Assembly (NCBI RefSeq): GCF_014839805.1
Contig: NC_051140.1
Coordinates: forward strand, 11,367,826-11,431,825
Origin: Manduca sexta
Lineage: Eukaryota; Arthropoda; Insecta; Lepidoptera; Sphingidae
Direction of reading: 5' to 3'
Length of the DNA: 64,000 nt
Shown: positions 27,311-42,100 of the stretch, in pieces
Layout of the letters: every line of letters begins with the position of its first letter
How positions within the stretch are numbered: position 1 is the stretch's first letter
Program-made: the position numbers and the translations under genes
Notes under the pieces: generated by a model
What the model saw: only the letters and a program-made list of their open reading frames with translations
Databases searched by the model: none
Told to the model about the DNA's origin: nothing

Positions 27311-29908
27311 CTATTAATGCAGTAATGTGAGGTAAAACGATTTTATTTTAAGGCGAGCATGGCAGGCGTATTCCCCTATAACTGATGGTAATCGGTATCC
27401 AACGAGAGTATCGATTAACCCTAAATCATTTTCCGTCGCCAATTTACATAAAAGACCCGGCCTATACGAAATTTCATCAATCCAGCTTCGTAGGCTTGAG
27501 AGGCAGTTCTCGTAATAAAAATCAAATAAAATGAAATGTAGCCTAAAAGGGACATAATAGGTTTAGACTAAGCAAACATTTTAAGAATCGATTAAGAATT
27601 TCCAGAGAATTATCTGCTATAATAGCATTTTGCATAAAGTTGTGATTCGGTTACTACGAATACATGATATTATATTGGAGCCTCTACAGAATGTGCCCTG
27701 ATAGCGCCCTCTCCAAGCGTAATTGGCTCTTATGCTGTCTACAAGAGTCGAGTAGGTCGTCACATAATAATACACGACACTTTTTAGTAAATTGGGTTTC
27801 TAGTACTTCGTACAAATGTGAAAAAATATTTGTAATATGTTATTTTAAAATAGTTTTATAAAATATTATTTATTTATAACTGAACTGTTTGTATATATAA
27901 AAAAGGTAGAATGTTGTACAAAAAAAGAATATTATATTAATAAATCAAAATATTTTAGCAATTCAAACATTTAATGGTTCGATGTAAGTATATAAAAGGC
28001 AATTTCTTTGCATTTGTAACACTTGAATATAGATAATTTGTTTATAATGAAAAAGCAAAAGAAAAACGAATATTAATTACCTCTCAATATCCTGGTATTG
28101 AAGTAATTCTTTAACTCGAAATACGAATAAAATATAAGTATAAAGATATATTTAGGTAATGTAGATCCCACTCAACCAACGCAGTATCGTACGGAATCCT
28201 CACAAAATCCATTTCCGAATACCATAAAACTTATTCGAATACATTTGTGAACAGGATCCATAAAAAAGAACGATTGTTTCACTTACGACATCAGATCAAG
28301 TGACACATATTGAACACCAAATTCATAATCGAACGGGCAAACTCATCGGAATAAGAAATTTGTAAGGAATGAAGAGAAATCAGACAGTGTTTATGATTTT
28401 ATGGATGCCACTTCATTCTATGATATTGCATCGTACAATAATAATAAAACGTAACGACCTATTCGATGTGTAGAAAAAATGTCGCTCCCCAGTCCGCTTG
28501 CAAAGAATATAAGGGTCGATATCATTTAAACTTAATAAGGGATTACAGGATATGTTAAGCTGTTGGAATAGCTTCAGTATAGCGGAATGAGGGCGAAAAG
28601 ATATTTATAAAGTAATAATTTTCATCAGAAAAACCATAAAAGGGCAAAATCAACAAAAATGGAAAGGTGTTTAAAATATGGAAATGGTTGAAATTTAAAG
28701 GAATTATAAAGACAAACTTTTTTTTATTTTCTAAAAAGGAATCCGACACAATATATAGGTACTGATATGTATGAATATGGTCTGCAAATCGTTCTGATGA
28801 TAATTAGATTCCACGTAAATTCTAGATAAAGGGAAGTCGGCAGGAATCGGGTCATATGGACCTTTCGCCACTGCAACATATATTTACAGATAAAAACGTT
28901 TCTGTATTATGGTATTCGACATTTTTTAAATTAATTTCTCCATATAATTCATTTCATTCATTCATTAACCATTATGTTCTAATCATGTATTATCAACTTT
29001 CATGTTATATGTTAATTTTTTTTGTCACATTGTTATACTTAAAATGATTATCTATACCTTATATGATATGTTTACGCATGCTGTGTTCACGTGTTTAGAA
29101 TATGCTATTCACTTATAATTAGTATTTCTGTTTAAAGGCTTGCCAAAAAGGAGCATTCAGTTGGAGAACCAAATAAAAAAAAATAATATAATTAAATCAA
29201 AATAATTTTACGGACTTTAAATTCAATTACAGCAGTGGTTTATGTATCATCAAATATTAACGATCAGATTAAAATCGAACAGCGCGATTTGAGTTTTCGA
29301 TTTGTATAAACTTTTTTCTATCAATAACCACAAACCAAATTTGCAATTTAAAGTTCTCACAACCAAAAACGCAATTTACAGTTAAATGATCAGACCGTAG
29401 TAAAACGAGGAAATTAAATTCTTCATAAAACGTTATTAGCTTTTCGCGAATATTAATAACTTTACTGCTTGACTTTTAAATTAAATTTGAGTTCTGCGAG
29501 GGTATTATATTGTATAAACTTGGATGTGTGTAACGATATATTTACATATATCAGTTATTAGATTCACGTAACACAGACACGACATATCCATGTTAATAGC
29601 TAGAAATATAAAAAGTTTTATAAATAAATAAGTTCAAACTTCTTGTGAGTAAAAACGGTTGGTTACAAACTTCGTCATAAATAACCAGACTAGACACTAT
29701 TATACAAATACAACAATACAACAAAAACAACACAAAGTAGCTCCAATTACCCTACTTTTAAATATGTAATTTGATACAAAGACTATCAGTCATATTTACC
29801 AGTAAAAGCGATTATCGACTGGTTTCATAAGGTCACGAAAATTGTAAGCAATGACCGCAGATGGGTGTGGGGCAAGCGATTGCGAGCGCGGCTGAACAGA
29901 GCGAACTT

Positions 29909-29946
29909 AGTTTCAGTTCTGTGCTAGCCGCCGCCGGATAAAGTCG
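29909..29946 (+). promoter_or_regulatory. Inr + DPE core promoter of the beat gene
   Basis: TTTCAGTTC contains the arthropod initiator TCAGTT with A+1 at 29915. AGTCG lies at exactly +28 to +32 (29942-29946), a full match to the DPE consensus RGWYV. There is no TATA box about 30 nt upstream; that stretch is unusually GC-rich (GCGAGCGCGGC). The TSS is 186 nt from the start codon. Inr-DPE promoters are typical of developmentally regulated insect genes, which suits a Beat gene. Confidence 0.65.
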
Positions 29947-30100
29947 TCTTACGTGTCCGTCTAACACAAATTATTACGCGAAGTTTAGCGTGATAATAAG
30001 GGGGCTATATTTTATCGCGAGTGAACAGAAGTGATTATAACCATCTATGAAGGAATGAATCGACTGTGATATGTGATAAAACAAGTAATTTGAAATCATA
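29915..30100 (+). promoter_or_regulatory. 5' leader of beat with three very short upstream ORFs
   Basis: Upstream AUGs open a 3-codon ORF at 30047-30058, an overlapping 4-codon ORF at 30055-30069, and a minimal start-stop (ATGTGA) at 30071-30076, all within 60 nt of the main AUG at 30101. None overlaps the main start. Such elements usually lower translation of the main ORF; that effect is inferred here. Confidence 0.5.
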
Positions 30101-30146
30101 ATGAGGATGTATGTCTTATTGGCAGTAATCAGCTTGTTAATAAAAG
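30101..30146 (+). CDS. beat: beat exon 1: start codon and signal-peptide core
   Basis: Encodes MRMYVLLAVISLLIK plus the first base of a Glu codon. The donor is AAAAG|GTACGC. The hydrophobic run YVLLAVISLLI after an Arg at position 2 fits a secretory signal. The exon lies 186 nt downstream of the predicted Inr. Its phase-1 end joins exon 2 exactly (g + aa = GAA). It is too short to stand out as an ORF, and is chosen because it combines a signal peptide, a donor of the right phase and a promoter. The 20-kb gap to exon 2 means an RNA read should confirm the junction. Confidence 0.75.
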
Positions 30147-33100
30147 GTACGCTTAGTTAATTAGAGTATACAATTGTTTAATAAAAGATAATCAACAGTG
30201 AAAATTAAATATTACATGGTTTAACATAGAATAAAAATAATACAGCTTGCGTCGGATTTCAAATAATACATAACACTCGTTGGGCGCCAATAAACTATTT
30301 CTAAATATTGTGGAAGGAAGATGAACAATATACTTGATGAAATAACAGCAATACAAATAATTAAAATAAATAAAGATTATTTAATTAACAATAAATAATT
30401 GCATAAAATATTTATTGTTTAAAATTTAAAACTTGCAATTTCGTCTTTGTTAAACATGCATAAATATTATGACTAAAAATAATTACTCTATATCGTTGTA
30501 CTTATAAGGTTGAAAAATTGAAGTTTCTTTTTTGAGCAAATATTTTTGCTGCATTAAGAAACCTGCGTCATTGTAACTATAATATGATGGAGAAAGTTGC
30601 AATTTTAGTGGCGTTCAGTTATTATGTTATATAAACTCAATCGAGTTTGAATGTTAATACGGTCGACATGAAAATTTAAAATGTGATGTAGTGTAAACCA
30701 AAATAAGTGTTTAACTCAAGCATAGATTATAAGCTAAAATATTTGCATTAACATAGGACTGCGTAAAAAGAAAAAAAACATTTTACTTTTTAGAGCTTGT
30801 AGGCACTGTGAAAGAAAAAATATTCTTTGGTTTTAAATCGAGTAGTTTAAGTTTAATGTTTGTATGTTCGATGTAGCATGTGTATAATAAGGAGTAATAC
30901 TAATTATTTCACTAGACATCGCTCACGGATTCGCCTACGTGCAAAGCTTTTTCAGTACAAAAATCCTTAAATCACTATAACGAACCTTAATCCTTCTGAA
31001 TGACTAGCGCTACCTAATGAAAAATTTTAATATTTTCCACTTGCGCAAATTAACGGCATTTTTTTTAACGGGAATTTCTGCCGCCAAGCAACAGTTTGAA
31101 ATCATTATTGTATTCCAGTTTAAAGGATATTTTAGCTAGTGTAACTACTGGGCATAATAAGACTTAAGATCTTATGTCTCAGGATGGCGAGCGCAGTAGA
31201 ATACCAAACAATACTTTGTAATTCAAGGTGTTGGATGGTGTTTCTACTGTTTATGAGCGGTCGTATCGATTACCATCAGGCGAACGGCAAGCTCGTCTCG
31301 TCATTCAGAGCAAAAAAAAAATGTAGCTTATATGCTATTTGAAAAATAGGCTCATCGCCTAAATGTGCATCGGATCACACTTGACGTAAGGCGGGTGCCG
31401 TGGTTGCACCTCTGTATAGCCTTTCGGAGATAAATGCGTGATCATGTGTGTGTGTGTAATAGTTAATTAGAATTGAAGATCAAATAAATAATTATCACAA
31501 CTAATTAGAATAACAAGTTAATTACTGTTAAAATTATTTCCTAGAATCCAGTGTTAGGTTATTTAAGCACGGTAATAATATTTTACTCCACCTATATTCA
31601 ATGTGGTGGCCATTGCTGTACAAATATATTATTTGAAGGTGAAATAATACGAAATATATTATTCAATCACGATAGAATTAGTGTTTGACTGAAAACCAAT
31701 TTGTAGTAACAGTCTGTTCTATTTTGTTTAGTAGCTGAGATTTCAAGAGGTTCAAGCAACTATCAGTAAAGCTATATTTCGACTGGCAAGGCTCACAGCA
31801 ATATTTTACGGAAGAACTTTGAATGTGTTTACACTAATAGCAATAGTTGAATAAATATACATAAATACGACAACTTCCAAATTTACAGCTTGCCATGTTT
31901 GTTTACTCGATGAAAATCACTTACAGAATTAAATCTGCAAGTTTTCTTGCTAATCTAAACCTCGGTTTAAGACTGGCACTTTATTTACTGGCCCTTGCTA
32001 CATAACTTACCAAGGAATGATACTCATTGATAAACACCATCAAAGCTTAAACAAATAGCTTTATATTCACAAAAGTAATGACTCTCATATCAAAGAAATA
32101 ATGTTCAGTAATGACTGAACATTATTTCTTTGATATGTTAATGCTATAAAACCTATGCGAAGGTCATTGATGTTGTCATATTAGCTTTGTTTATTTCGTG
32201 ACATATGTATGCAGATATTATTTTATCTCGTTACGATTTCGACCAGGATGGGATTAATTGCAGGGCTAAGTTTCCTAAGTATTCAGATGGCTTCCTCTTT
32301 ACGTGGCCATACCATCGCAACTCGCTCTCGTGCGTTTTATCGGCGATGTCGCGCACAAAAAATTGTTAAGAATATAACTATTTTTTAAAACGACCCGGTC
32401 ACCTTTATTTTATTAATCGTAAAAAATACAAAAACGTTTTGTGCAGTGCAAACCGAGGAAACAAACTACAGCATTTTTTTCTATAACGTCAGTACGCGGC
32501 TCTATCTATCTGCCAATTACGTAGTTCAAACTTTTCTAGACTTAAACCGTCGGAGACGTGGAAGCCTTATTTTACAGTCACTTTAATGTATGTCACAAAA
32601 TGTATTTCGAATACTGGTCGAAAATTCGTGACTATGATTAATGGTTTGTAATTATAGTTCAAAACAAAAGCTATATTGCCATTAAGGCGTGTTCGTATTA
32701 CGATACGTTTATAGTGCTGAGGTCTCGGGTTCGGTCTACAGATCCGTCATAGTGATACTGGTTTTTGTATTCAATATCAGTCCAGAGTGTAAAATTTGTG
32801 CTCGGTATATCGCCATCGATATATCAATGGACTTACTTTCTACACACGGTGGAAAGTGAATGCATCAGTTGCACCTCTGCCTACGCTTTTGGAGATAACA
32901 GAGTTCATTATGCAGGTTATTCTAACACAATCCGACACTGAAGTTATCTGAGGGATGATGCAGACAGACAAAAGGCGGATCTTCAGAATTAAGAAAAATA
33001 TTCGATTCGTAAATCGGACACAGTTGTTTTATATATTTTATTAAATAATATCCGGGATTGATATTTCCAGTGTCTGAAATTATGAAGACGGCTGGTCTTA

Positions 33101-36100
33101 AAAACTAAGCAATGTGTCATCATGTGTATAATCTATAATAATATTATAAAGAAGAAAAAAATTTAAGTTTGTTTCTGGGTTTGTAGGGACTAATCTCTGA
33201 AACTACTGAAGTGATTCAAAAACAATCACTAGGTAGCTACATTACTGCTAAAAGTAAGCATGTTTTTTTTTACTCGGGCGGAGCCACTGGCATAACCTAT
33301 TATTACAAAACAAAGTCCGACGCCGCGTCTATCTGTCTATACGCGATAAATTTAAGAACTACCTAACTGTTTTCGATTAAATTTAGTCTGGAGACAGTTT
33401 GAGGACCTATGAAGGAAATTAGGCTATGTATCCCCAACAATCTCTATCACAACTCACAAGTTGCCAGGTCTAGTTTACAGGTGGTAGGTCTCTCATTTGT
33501 AAGAGTCCGCCTGGGTAGGTACCAAGCAGCAGTGTGACACTGTTCTGTTCCGGTTTGAAGGGCATTGTAGCCAGTGTAACTACTGGACATAATAAGACTT
33601 AACATATCATGTCTCAGGATGGCGAGCGCAGTGGACTACCAAACAATACTTTGTAATTGAAGGTATTGGATGGTGTTTTACTGTTTATGAGCGGTCGTAT
33701 CGCTTACCATCAGGCGGACGGCAAGCTCGTCTCGCCATTCAAAGTAATAAAAAAAATAAGGTAAACGTCGTGAACAAAAGATAGTAATTAATAAAATGTA
33801 CCATCTAATTTGTAGTAAGTCGTTTATTTTTAATATAGTGCACAAAGTGACCGTAGAGCCGCAGCAAACTGTTTATGCCTTAAAGAACCGTAAATTCTTC
33901 TTACAATAAACTTTCCCAAGATACATAGTATTTAAACGGATATTTATTCGTGGAAGCAGACACACGTTCAGCCGTTGCCCTCTCTAGGGACGTAGGAGGG
34001 AACCAGTACCATTGTATAACTGAGTTTATGTATGTATAATTGAGAAGTGCAGTATTCTACATCACGCATGCGTAGTTTTATTACTTCTTTTATCTTTTTT
34101 ACCTCCTTAATAATGTTGTGCATGAACATTATGGAATGACAATTACTGTTTTTCTATATAAATATTACGAAGACTATTTCTTTTAATAATGACGCAATAT
34201 AGTTCCTTTGATCACGAAGTCATGTAATTTACATTCGTTATCTTCTTTCGCTTGTACTGTTTTTGAAGCGTGTGTTATTTGTATTGCTTAAAATAGATAT
34301 TTGTTCTTGTTAGTACTCGGTAAGAGATGATAGAAAACGAGTATTATGTGGCCTAAGAAAATCTTGTATCATCATATTATGTACTTTTCATAATATATAA
34401 AATACACACACTCATGCCTTTTATCCGTGAATGCATAGGTAGAAGGGCATCCCGTGCACTCACTTTATGCTCTCTGTATACCATCCAATGATGAAATAGA
34501 GGACGATCCTTATCACCATATCGGGCACGAATTCCTGATACCGGGCTGATACTGTAGAAAACCCAATATCACTTCGTCCGACCCGAGGTTCGAAGCCGAG
34601 GCAGTCATACGCAAAACGTGTTACGATATAAGTTTTAAATGAACTAGTAAGGTATGTATGTATAATCAAGATAGTAAGAAACCCCAGGTTATATTAAATC
34701 ATGAACATTTGAAGAGGTCATGCAGACGTAATATTTTAATACAGCTTTTGTAGAAAAAAATCAATATACAAATATTATGATATGTGCCATCACGAATGTA
34801 CAACACCTTTATCTTTATACCGTCTAGGCATGGGACATCACTTTGACTCTTGACTGGAATTCGGAACCTCAGAGCAGTAATAGAACTACGCCGCGGGGGC
34901 ACACAATTTATTATTAAAGTATTTTCTAAATTCTTTCTACGGATTCTACCAGTAGGTCAGTTTTACACTGTGCACACTTATATCCGATATAACATTTGGT
35001 TCCTGTGTAAAAAAATATCTTTATATTCCCAAGCGGGCTGAGTGAACAAACGTATAGAATGAGAAGAAAAATGAGGTACAAATCCAACTCTTACTGTGGT
35101 CTAAATGCAATTGTTTTGTAAAATATCACAGTGTGTAGCATCTCGACTTTTCCCTTATGGGCCAGTAGAGGTATAACACTACATTACGCTTTCTATGCTT
35201 GGGTACGTAAGCGGTGTAATGGAGGCCCAGTAAAATAACACACTTTACTAAGGAATTTATTGACTGTGATCATATTTGATACTGCTTGCACCGAGGATAT
35301 TAATCTAGAACATTTTTGATGTGTGTGCCAAATGCCATATAAAACCGTTTCGAAGAATCTATAATAATAATAATAATATCAACCCTGTATTATATACTGT
35401 CCCACTGTTGGGCACAGGCCTCCTCTACTACTGAGAGGGATTAGGCGTTAGTCCACCACGCTGGCCTAGTGCGATTTGGTACACTTCAAATCTCGAAAAT
35501 TCCTATAGAGAATTACTCAGGTATGCAAGTTTCCTCACGATGTTTGCCTTCACCGTTAAAGCAAGCAATAATTCACAAATAATACACACATAAGTTTTAA
35601 GAAAAGTCGTAGGCGTGTGCCCTTGGGATTTGAACCTGCGGACATTCGTCTCGGCAGTCCGTTCTACAACCAACTAGGCTATCGCCGCCGAAGAATGAAC
35701 TTTAAGTTTAATAAACATCTACAATTATTTACGAACTTTACATTGATAATAATAGCAGGACGGATTATCCCAAGTACTTGTGTAGTTTTTCATAATGCCA
35801 AACTGATCCAGCCTCGAATAAAAATAACCGTTAAACAAAACCTGCGCACCGCAGCTGACCTGATTATATTTGGCCCTCTTATTCTGTAGTTCATGTCGAC
35901 GAAATTAAGGTTGTTACAAGTTCTAAGATTAGTTGCCAATAGAAGTCATTTCAGAAGTTAACGTTGACTTTATCGATTCGCAGTAATCTGGCATCTGAAA
36001 TATTGTTTTTGTTGTCAATTGTACAAAGATACGTTCGTATTAATAATTGAATTCGCAACTTTATGCACATACATCTGATTCGTTCCTGGTTTCAGTATAC

Positions 36101-39100
36101 AACATATATAATTCTAGCACGATTAAAACACACATGAAGATTATCTATTTCCAATGAGCCATATTGAACTTGAAACAGGCTTGCTTCTAGATCTCACTTC
36201 ACCACTAACACACATAAACATATCCATAACTCAATTCTATTTAAAATATGTATGTACGTGACGGACAATAACACGCACCACATTTCGTTTTGGTCAACTA
36301 CAACATTAATAATACTTTTTCCCTTTTCTCGCAGTAAAAAAGACATTATGTGATACTACTGGCCGCAATGCGAACATAAATACAGTATTATTACTTATGT
36401 AATTTTTTGCCCGCGGGTTAACAGTCTTTGAAGTTTATTACTACCCTGCGCGGGCCGAATTGGATTTGTAGATAAATTTGTTCCGCGTATTCCGGATTTA
36501 ATCTCTCTTAGAGCAGATTTTAATTCAATTCCTTGAGAATTTATTGTTGTAATTTTTCTACAGTTGTTATAATAACCTTGTTTATTGAGTATTGGATGGG
36601 TGTAATGGATCAAAGTTTATCTATTAATACTACGCAGAGTCGTAGAGGATAATATGTGAATCATTTTCTTCATGTGTATAGGGCATGGATTCGTATTCGG
36701 TCTCTCATACGTCACGCCTCAACTCAAAAAGAAAAAGTTATTTTATTTATTGCAATAATAAGATCGGGCACTTTACGTCAGTACTTTGACGACTTGAATA
36801 AATAATTGGCAACCTTTAGTGAACATAAAATTTGGTTAGGTGAACATAAAATTTGCAACCTTTTAGAGATATAAAAATACAAAATGCTTTTTTACGATAA
36901 CAATGTAGCAACGATCACACAGCCTCTAGACGTCGAATAACAACCTATCGGCTTCGGAAAACACAGCAGATGAACAAGCAAATGTAGCTTACCATTCAAA
37001 ATCTATAGTATCCACAACAGTTGATATTATAATTACCTCTTGCATAGAACAGTGGTTGAAAGACAACCACATTACGGATATTCAGAAAAATTTAATCACA
37101 TTTCACATTTATGTCACTAATTTTATTAAATCAATTTATGTTTAAAATATACCTACCTCATTAATAAATGATACTTCAATAAGATACATTTCTACAACAC
37201 ATGATGACACCATAAGTTATAAGCATAAGTAGCCACCTGTATCCTGTTGCTTTTCACGACAAGTATCACAGTTCTCCAAAAAATAAACACTTTCATCACG
37301 CGAGCTAAGCCGCACACCACAAACGGTAGTCACACGCTACTTAATAATTAACTCATACATTTAGATTAGGGGTTTTGTGTTGGAAACGGCATTCGCAGGA
37401 GTGCCAACATAAAAACTTTACGCATGCCTTGTAACCCATTAAAAATTTTAAACCCTCTTTGAAGTCAAAAGCCCGACGCCTGCATAGACACGCGAAATTG
37501 TGTATATGGCTGGATTCTGAACGAACCGCGTTGCGAGCAAAATTGCAAAGTAAAAGCTGTTGTTCTGCATGAATACATTACCTGGGTTTTATTCATGATA
37601 TATGCTAAATTTTCGCACAAACTTTTACTTAATATTCGTAAGGCTTATTAAGCATCGCATAATTTAATGAGTACACAAATACAAATGAACTCCTTAATGG
37701 TGTTGCAGTTATTGTTTTATGTGGACATTTAATTATTTTCAGTAGTTCTCGTGAGCAGTTTCGTTGAGTTACGTTTTTGCACATCGGATTTACTTAATGA
37801 GGCCCAGAAGGCTTAAAGTATTTAATTCTCAGTGTACGATATAAAAGTAATTTTAGGTTACATTTAAGCATAAAATATTTATTTAACCCGAGACTGTTTC
37901 ATGGCGTAGGAGGCTTCAAAAAGTTTTATATGATCTTATTTGTGTTTGATAGCGAATATTAGGTTAAGCTTCAAATTAATTCTGTTGAATTTATTTTCTA
38001 GTTACCATCAGAAAGATTGCTGAATTTGACTTTACGATTTTATTCACACGCAAAATATTTAAAACATTTTTATAGCATAGTCCTACAAGGGAATATATTG
38101 GTTACCTGTTAAGATCTGGCCTTTAGATTATTTATTTTTTATATTTAACACCCACCATACCAGGAGCAAAATTTTGAGAACCAGCCATTTCATGCAATGT
38201 ACAATTTTTTTACAGCGTGTCTCTTCCACATATTTAATATGAATATAACATTTTTGAATTAGGTATTAATTTTAGGAATAAACGGAGGGCAAAAATGTAT
38301 CCGATATTTAACACTGGCATTATATGGAAAGTAATTTTTAACAAAACAGTCGAACAAAATTCAAAATTATCTAATGACTGAATATGCTACTTTCGTAGTC
38401 GTCTAAACGGAACGTGAATAATCAATAGACACTTACGCAACATTAAACATTAAAGCCATCGACCAAACGGATGGAATAATGGAAGGTTCCTTAGCCTCGA
38501 CGGATAACTGAAAACGATGTAAGTCATAACAAAATCTGTAATACTTATCTCTAACCGCCGTAGTTTAAAGTCAACCTATATGACGTCTCAAAATCAACTA
38601 AATGTGAAAGGTTTTCTTTAATGGCTTCGAATGACGAGACGAGCTTGCCGTTCGCCTGATGGTAAGCGATACGACCGCTCATAAACACTAGAAATACCAT
38701 CCAACACCTTAAATTACAAAATATCGTTTGGTATTCCTCTGCGTTCGCCAACCTGAGACATGAGATGTTAAGTCTTATTATGTCCAGTAGCTACAAAGTC
38801 GTTCAAACCGGAACACAACAGTGACTACGCACTTCTGCAGGCAGACACGGCAGAAATAGACATTTCGATGGTACCTAGTAACCTACCTAGGCGGAATCTC
38901 ACATATGAGAGACCTACAATCAGTACAATGTTTCTAAGATTAAACAGTACAAGTTTGTAAAGGTTTAACAAGGTTTCGCGTCTGTTACACCCGACTGATT
39001 GTTGTTAAGTCCAGTTTCATGCCTCTAGGGAAATATGGAAAAGAAAATATTTGTGAAGCGAACCTTTCTTTGTCGTAGAAATTATAATATTTTATTATAG

Positions 39101-42100
39101 CCCAAGGGTGGTTTCCAATTCTGCTTTGCTTACTTTGACTCTCGTTTTTTTCTGAAATGACAATGATAGGAATAGAACAGAGAATTATATAATAATGTTA
39201 TTCCTAGTCGGGATAACACGACCTTACTGCGCGATTCGCGACCTTATGGAATGAGAAAATACTTTTTTATATGGAGTATTTAGAAGCGTTTGCTCTTGCT
39301 TCATCGCTGCGATCATCGTTGTTTCATTAATATGCGGTGGAACAAGCGAAACTAGACCCTATGTTTGCGTCCAATTTTGTTAGCGAAGTTAAACATTTTT
39401 CGGTAACATCTGGTTGTAGTTACAAAGATATCAACAATGTAATATCACATGGCACCGAAATGGTTGGTATTTTTAAATATTTTTTGTCGAGGTTCTAAAA
39501 AAATATCATATTTATATTTTTCCCGACGTCGAATAACATGTTGTAAACTTTCTCGTATCATAACTAGATATTATTAGGGCTCTGTAAACGAAAGAAAATT
39601 TTTCCGAATTAAAAACCTGTTTTTTTGTATCGCTTTATCAAGTCGTAAGGTAACTGTCATGAAGTAATGATAGGGCGTTTTTGAAAGGTGTTCCTCTAGT
39701 ATAAAGTATAACTCGGAGGAGAATCTACGACACGGCCTAGACGTGAAGTATTTCATCCAAACCTTTTCAGTAGTTTCTGTATATGTAACAAACCCACACA
39801 TCGTCACAATTTCTATTATATTAAATATAAATATTATACTTGAGTGCCTTGAGGCATAACCGAGTGCCACTAATATTATACTATTCCAACCTACTTAACC
39901 CCCACACGTTCGTGTTAAAAGTAATGGATATAGCCGCTGTACCATCAAGAGATGTGATAAAGGCTAATTTACATTTAAAAAGAACTTCTTGTTCGCCGCA
40001 ACGTAATAGCTAAGGAAAAGAATAATGTTTTAATTCACATTCTTTTTAGATCGTAGGATATAGTGTTATGAGTAGAGGATCTGAGCGGAGAAAAGCGAGA
40101 CTGACTTTTACAGACAATACAATTATGAATATGATCTCTTTTAAGGAGACATTAAGCTTATTTTACTCTGGCAATGTAATATTAATACATTGTATACGTA
40201 AGTATAGTTCAAATAATGCCATTTATGTTTGACGGCTTATCTCGTACAAAATAAAAAGCAATATATTTTCTTTCAATTGAAGTACTACTGCTACCTATTT
40301 TGTAGTATTTAAAACAAATATATCCGATATAACATAGACTGGGAGACTAATCAGCCCTCAAGCCCGCCACTTCAACTCGTGTGAGCTAAAATTTTCAATA
40401 GCATTTATTAATACGAAGCACTAAAGAAGTGAGTAGTTGGGCAGATTGTGGGATCACCCATAAACACTAATAAATGTTGTGTCGATTTTAGGCCCCAAAA
40501 AACATTTTTTTTATATATTCACATAGAACTCCGTGCCGGAATTGTATCCATGGAACTGAATTATATACAATTATAGATTTAGTTTAGAATTAGTACATCA
40601 GACATTGCGATAAATAATAATCACTATACCATCATTTACTTATCTGATGCTACAAATACATTCGGCTTTGATAAACGGCTCTTTCATCACAGTAATCACT
40701 GTAATAATTTATAGTGAAACTATGCTGTTATTCAAACAAAAGGGTTTTAATAATCAACGTAAATAGTAGTAAAATGAAATATATGGCGAGGAAAATCCAA
40801 ATGCTATTTCAGATACACCAGATGGAAGTTTCACAAATATTTGAGCCAAACTCACACCAACCTAAATATGAAATAGTTTAGACAACTGCAACAGGCTTCA
40901 CATTGTTGACGAATAGTTTGAGAATACTGTTCATTTTCTGACCACGTCACTACCATGCTTTTATGAAATCCGCAATACAATTAAAGTATTAACTCTTTTT
41001 TTTATAGAAGTTCGGCAAAGTGGCTTCACTGACCTGATGTTAAACGAAGTGAAGCTTAAAGAAAGTGCCGACCGAACTCAGATTGAAAACATTGTATTAA
41101 CTACCTTACCGTTCAGAACACAAAAGTGATATCAAAAATATCAAAACATATAAGCATTGTTGACGCGCAAACGCTGTCAACTCGTTGCTGCGAAACACTA
41201 CACAACTATGAGTCTGACAGACGAAAGTTGATTCATAAAATTCAGCAACTCGATACAATGCAAACTCCGCCAACTCGATAATGTCAACTGTATGCTTAAA
41301 GAGAAAAATATAATATAATATAATTTATATTACTAGAGATTTTTTAATGATCATTTTGTACAGTTAAAAACTACTTTTATAAAAAAAAATTGTGAGCCTA
41401 TCTATAAAAGGTTAATAAAATAAATAAATTGATGGTTTTAAGGAACATTGACACAACAAGCAACAATAAAACAATTTCCGTATTTGTGTGAAAATTTAAA
41501 TCAATCGTTGTGTAATGAATATACACAAACCCTCACGCTCATGCCTTTTATACTCGAATGGGTAGGCAGATGCGCAACTGGAACCCCCACTTTTTGCTGT
41601 GAGCATTCTGTCCTGTAATAGGGAGCCCGTCTATCGCCATATCGGATACAAATACCAAACTCCACTCTGATACTGAGTAGAAAAACTTAATACCACTGCC
41701 CAATACGGGAGTTGAAGCCAAGACTTCAGCACTGCAATCGTACTGTAATACAACTACACCACCGAGACAGTCAAGCATTAAAGAATGTAATAAAAAAAAA
41801 TATTTTTGTTTGCCAGTAACGCATTCAAAATACATATACCTCTGTAGCTTACTAAAGCGGAAGTAAAGATACGCGAAGTGTGGAAACTTTGTTCCATTTT
41901 AGTTTAAGGAAAGCGTTACATAAGCTTGCATAGTAAAACAAGTATAAACGTCGTGCTTGAGACTTCTATAATAAGAATTAAGTAAATTATGTGTCACTAA
42001 CTTCTGTGCGCGGTTCCGCTCGCGCCAGTGTTTATTTAGGATTAAAGCTTGTTATGTTTTTATGTGATAAAACACTGATTGGGTTGGTAATCATATATTT

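Larger units (their letters stand above)
1..29914. other. Gene-free region upstream of beat
   Basis: I find no open frame here with recognisable domains, conserved motifs or convincing splice structure. The longer frames are low-complexity or lie over SINE copies. The stretch holds the MITEs, SINEs and repeat fragments listed separately. Between them lies AT-rich sequence with more mixed-composition blocks (about 15000-15300, 18900-19220, 25240-26060 and others) that may be regulatory but show no identifiable signal by eye. Confidence 0.6.

Noticed and set aside
32086..32137. microRNA precursor
   Set aside because: A 4-nt loop and a fully perfect 24-bp stem do not fit a Drosha/Dicer substrate; a hairpin from inverted duplication is simpler.
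39574..39870. 98-codon minus-strand frame
   Set aside because: It lies over a common repeat tail (CATCCAAACCTTTTCAGTAG and following), so it is a shadow of a repeat.
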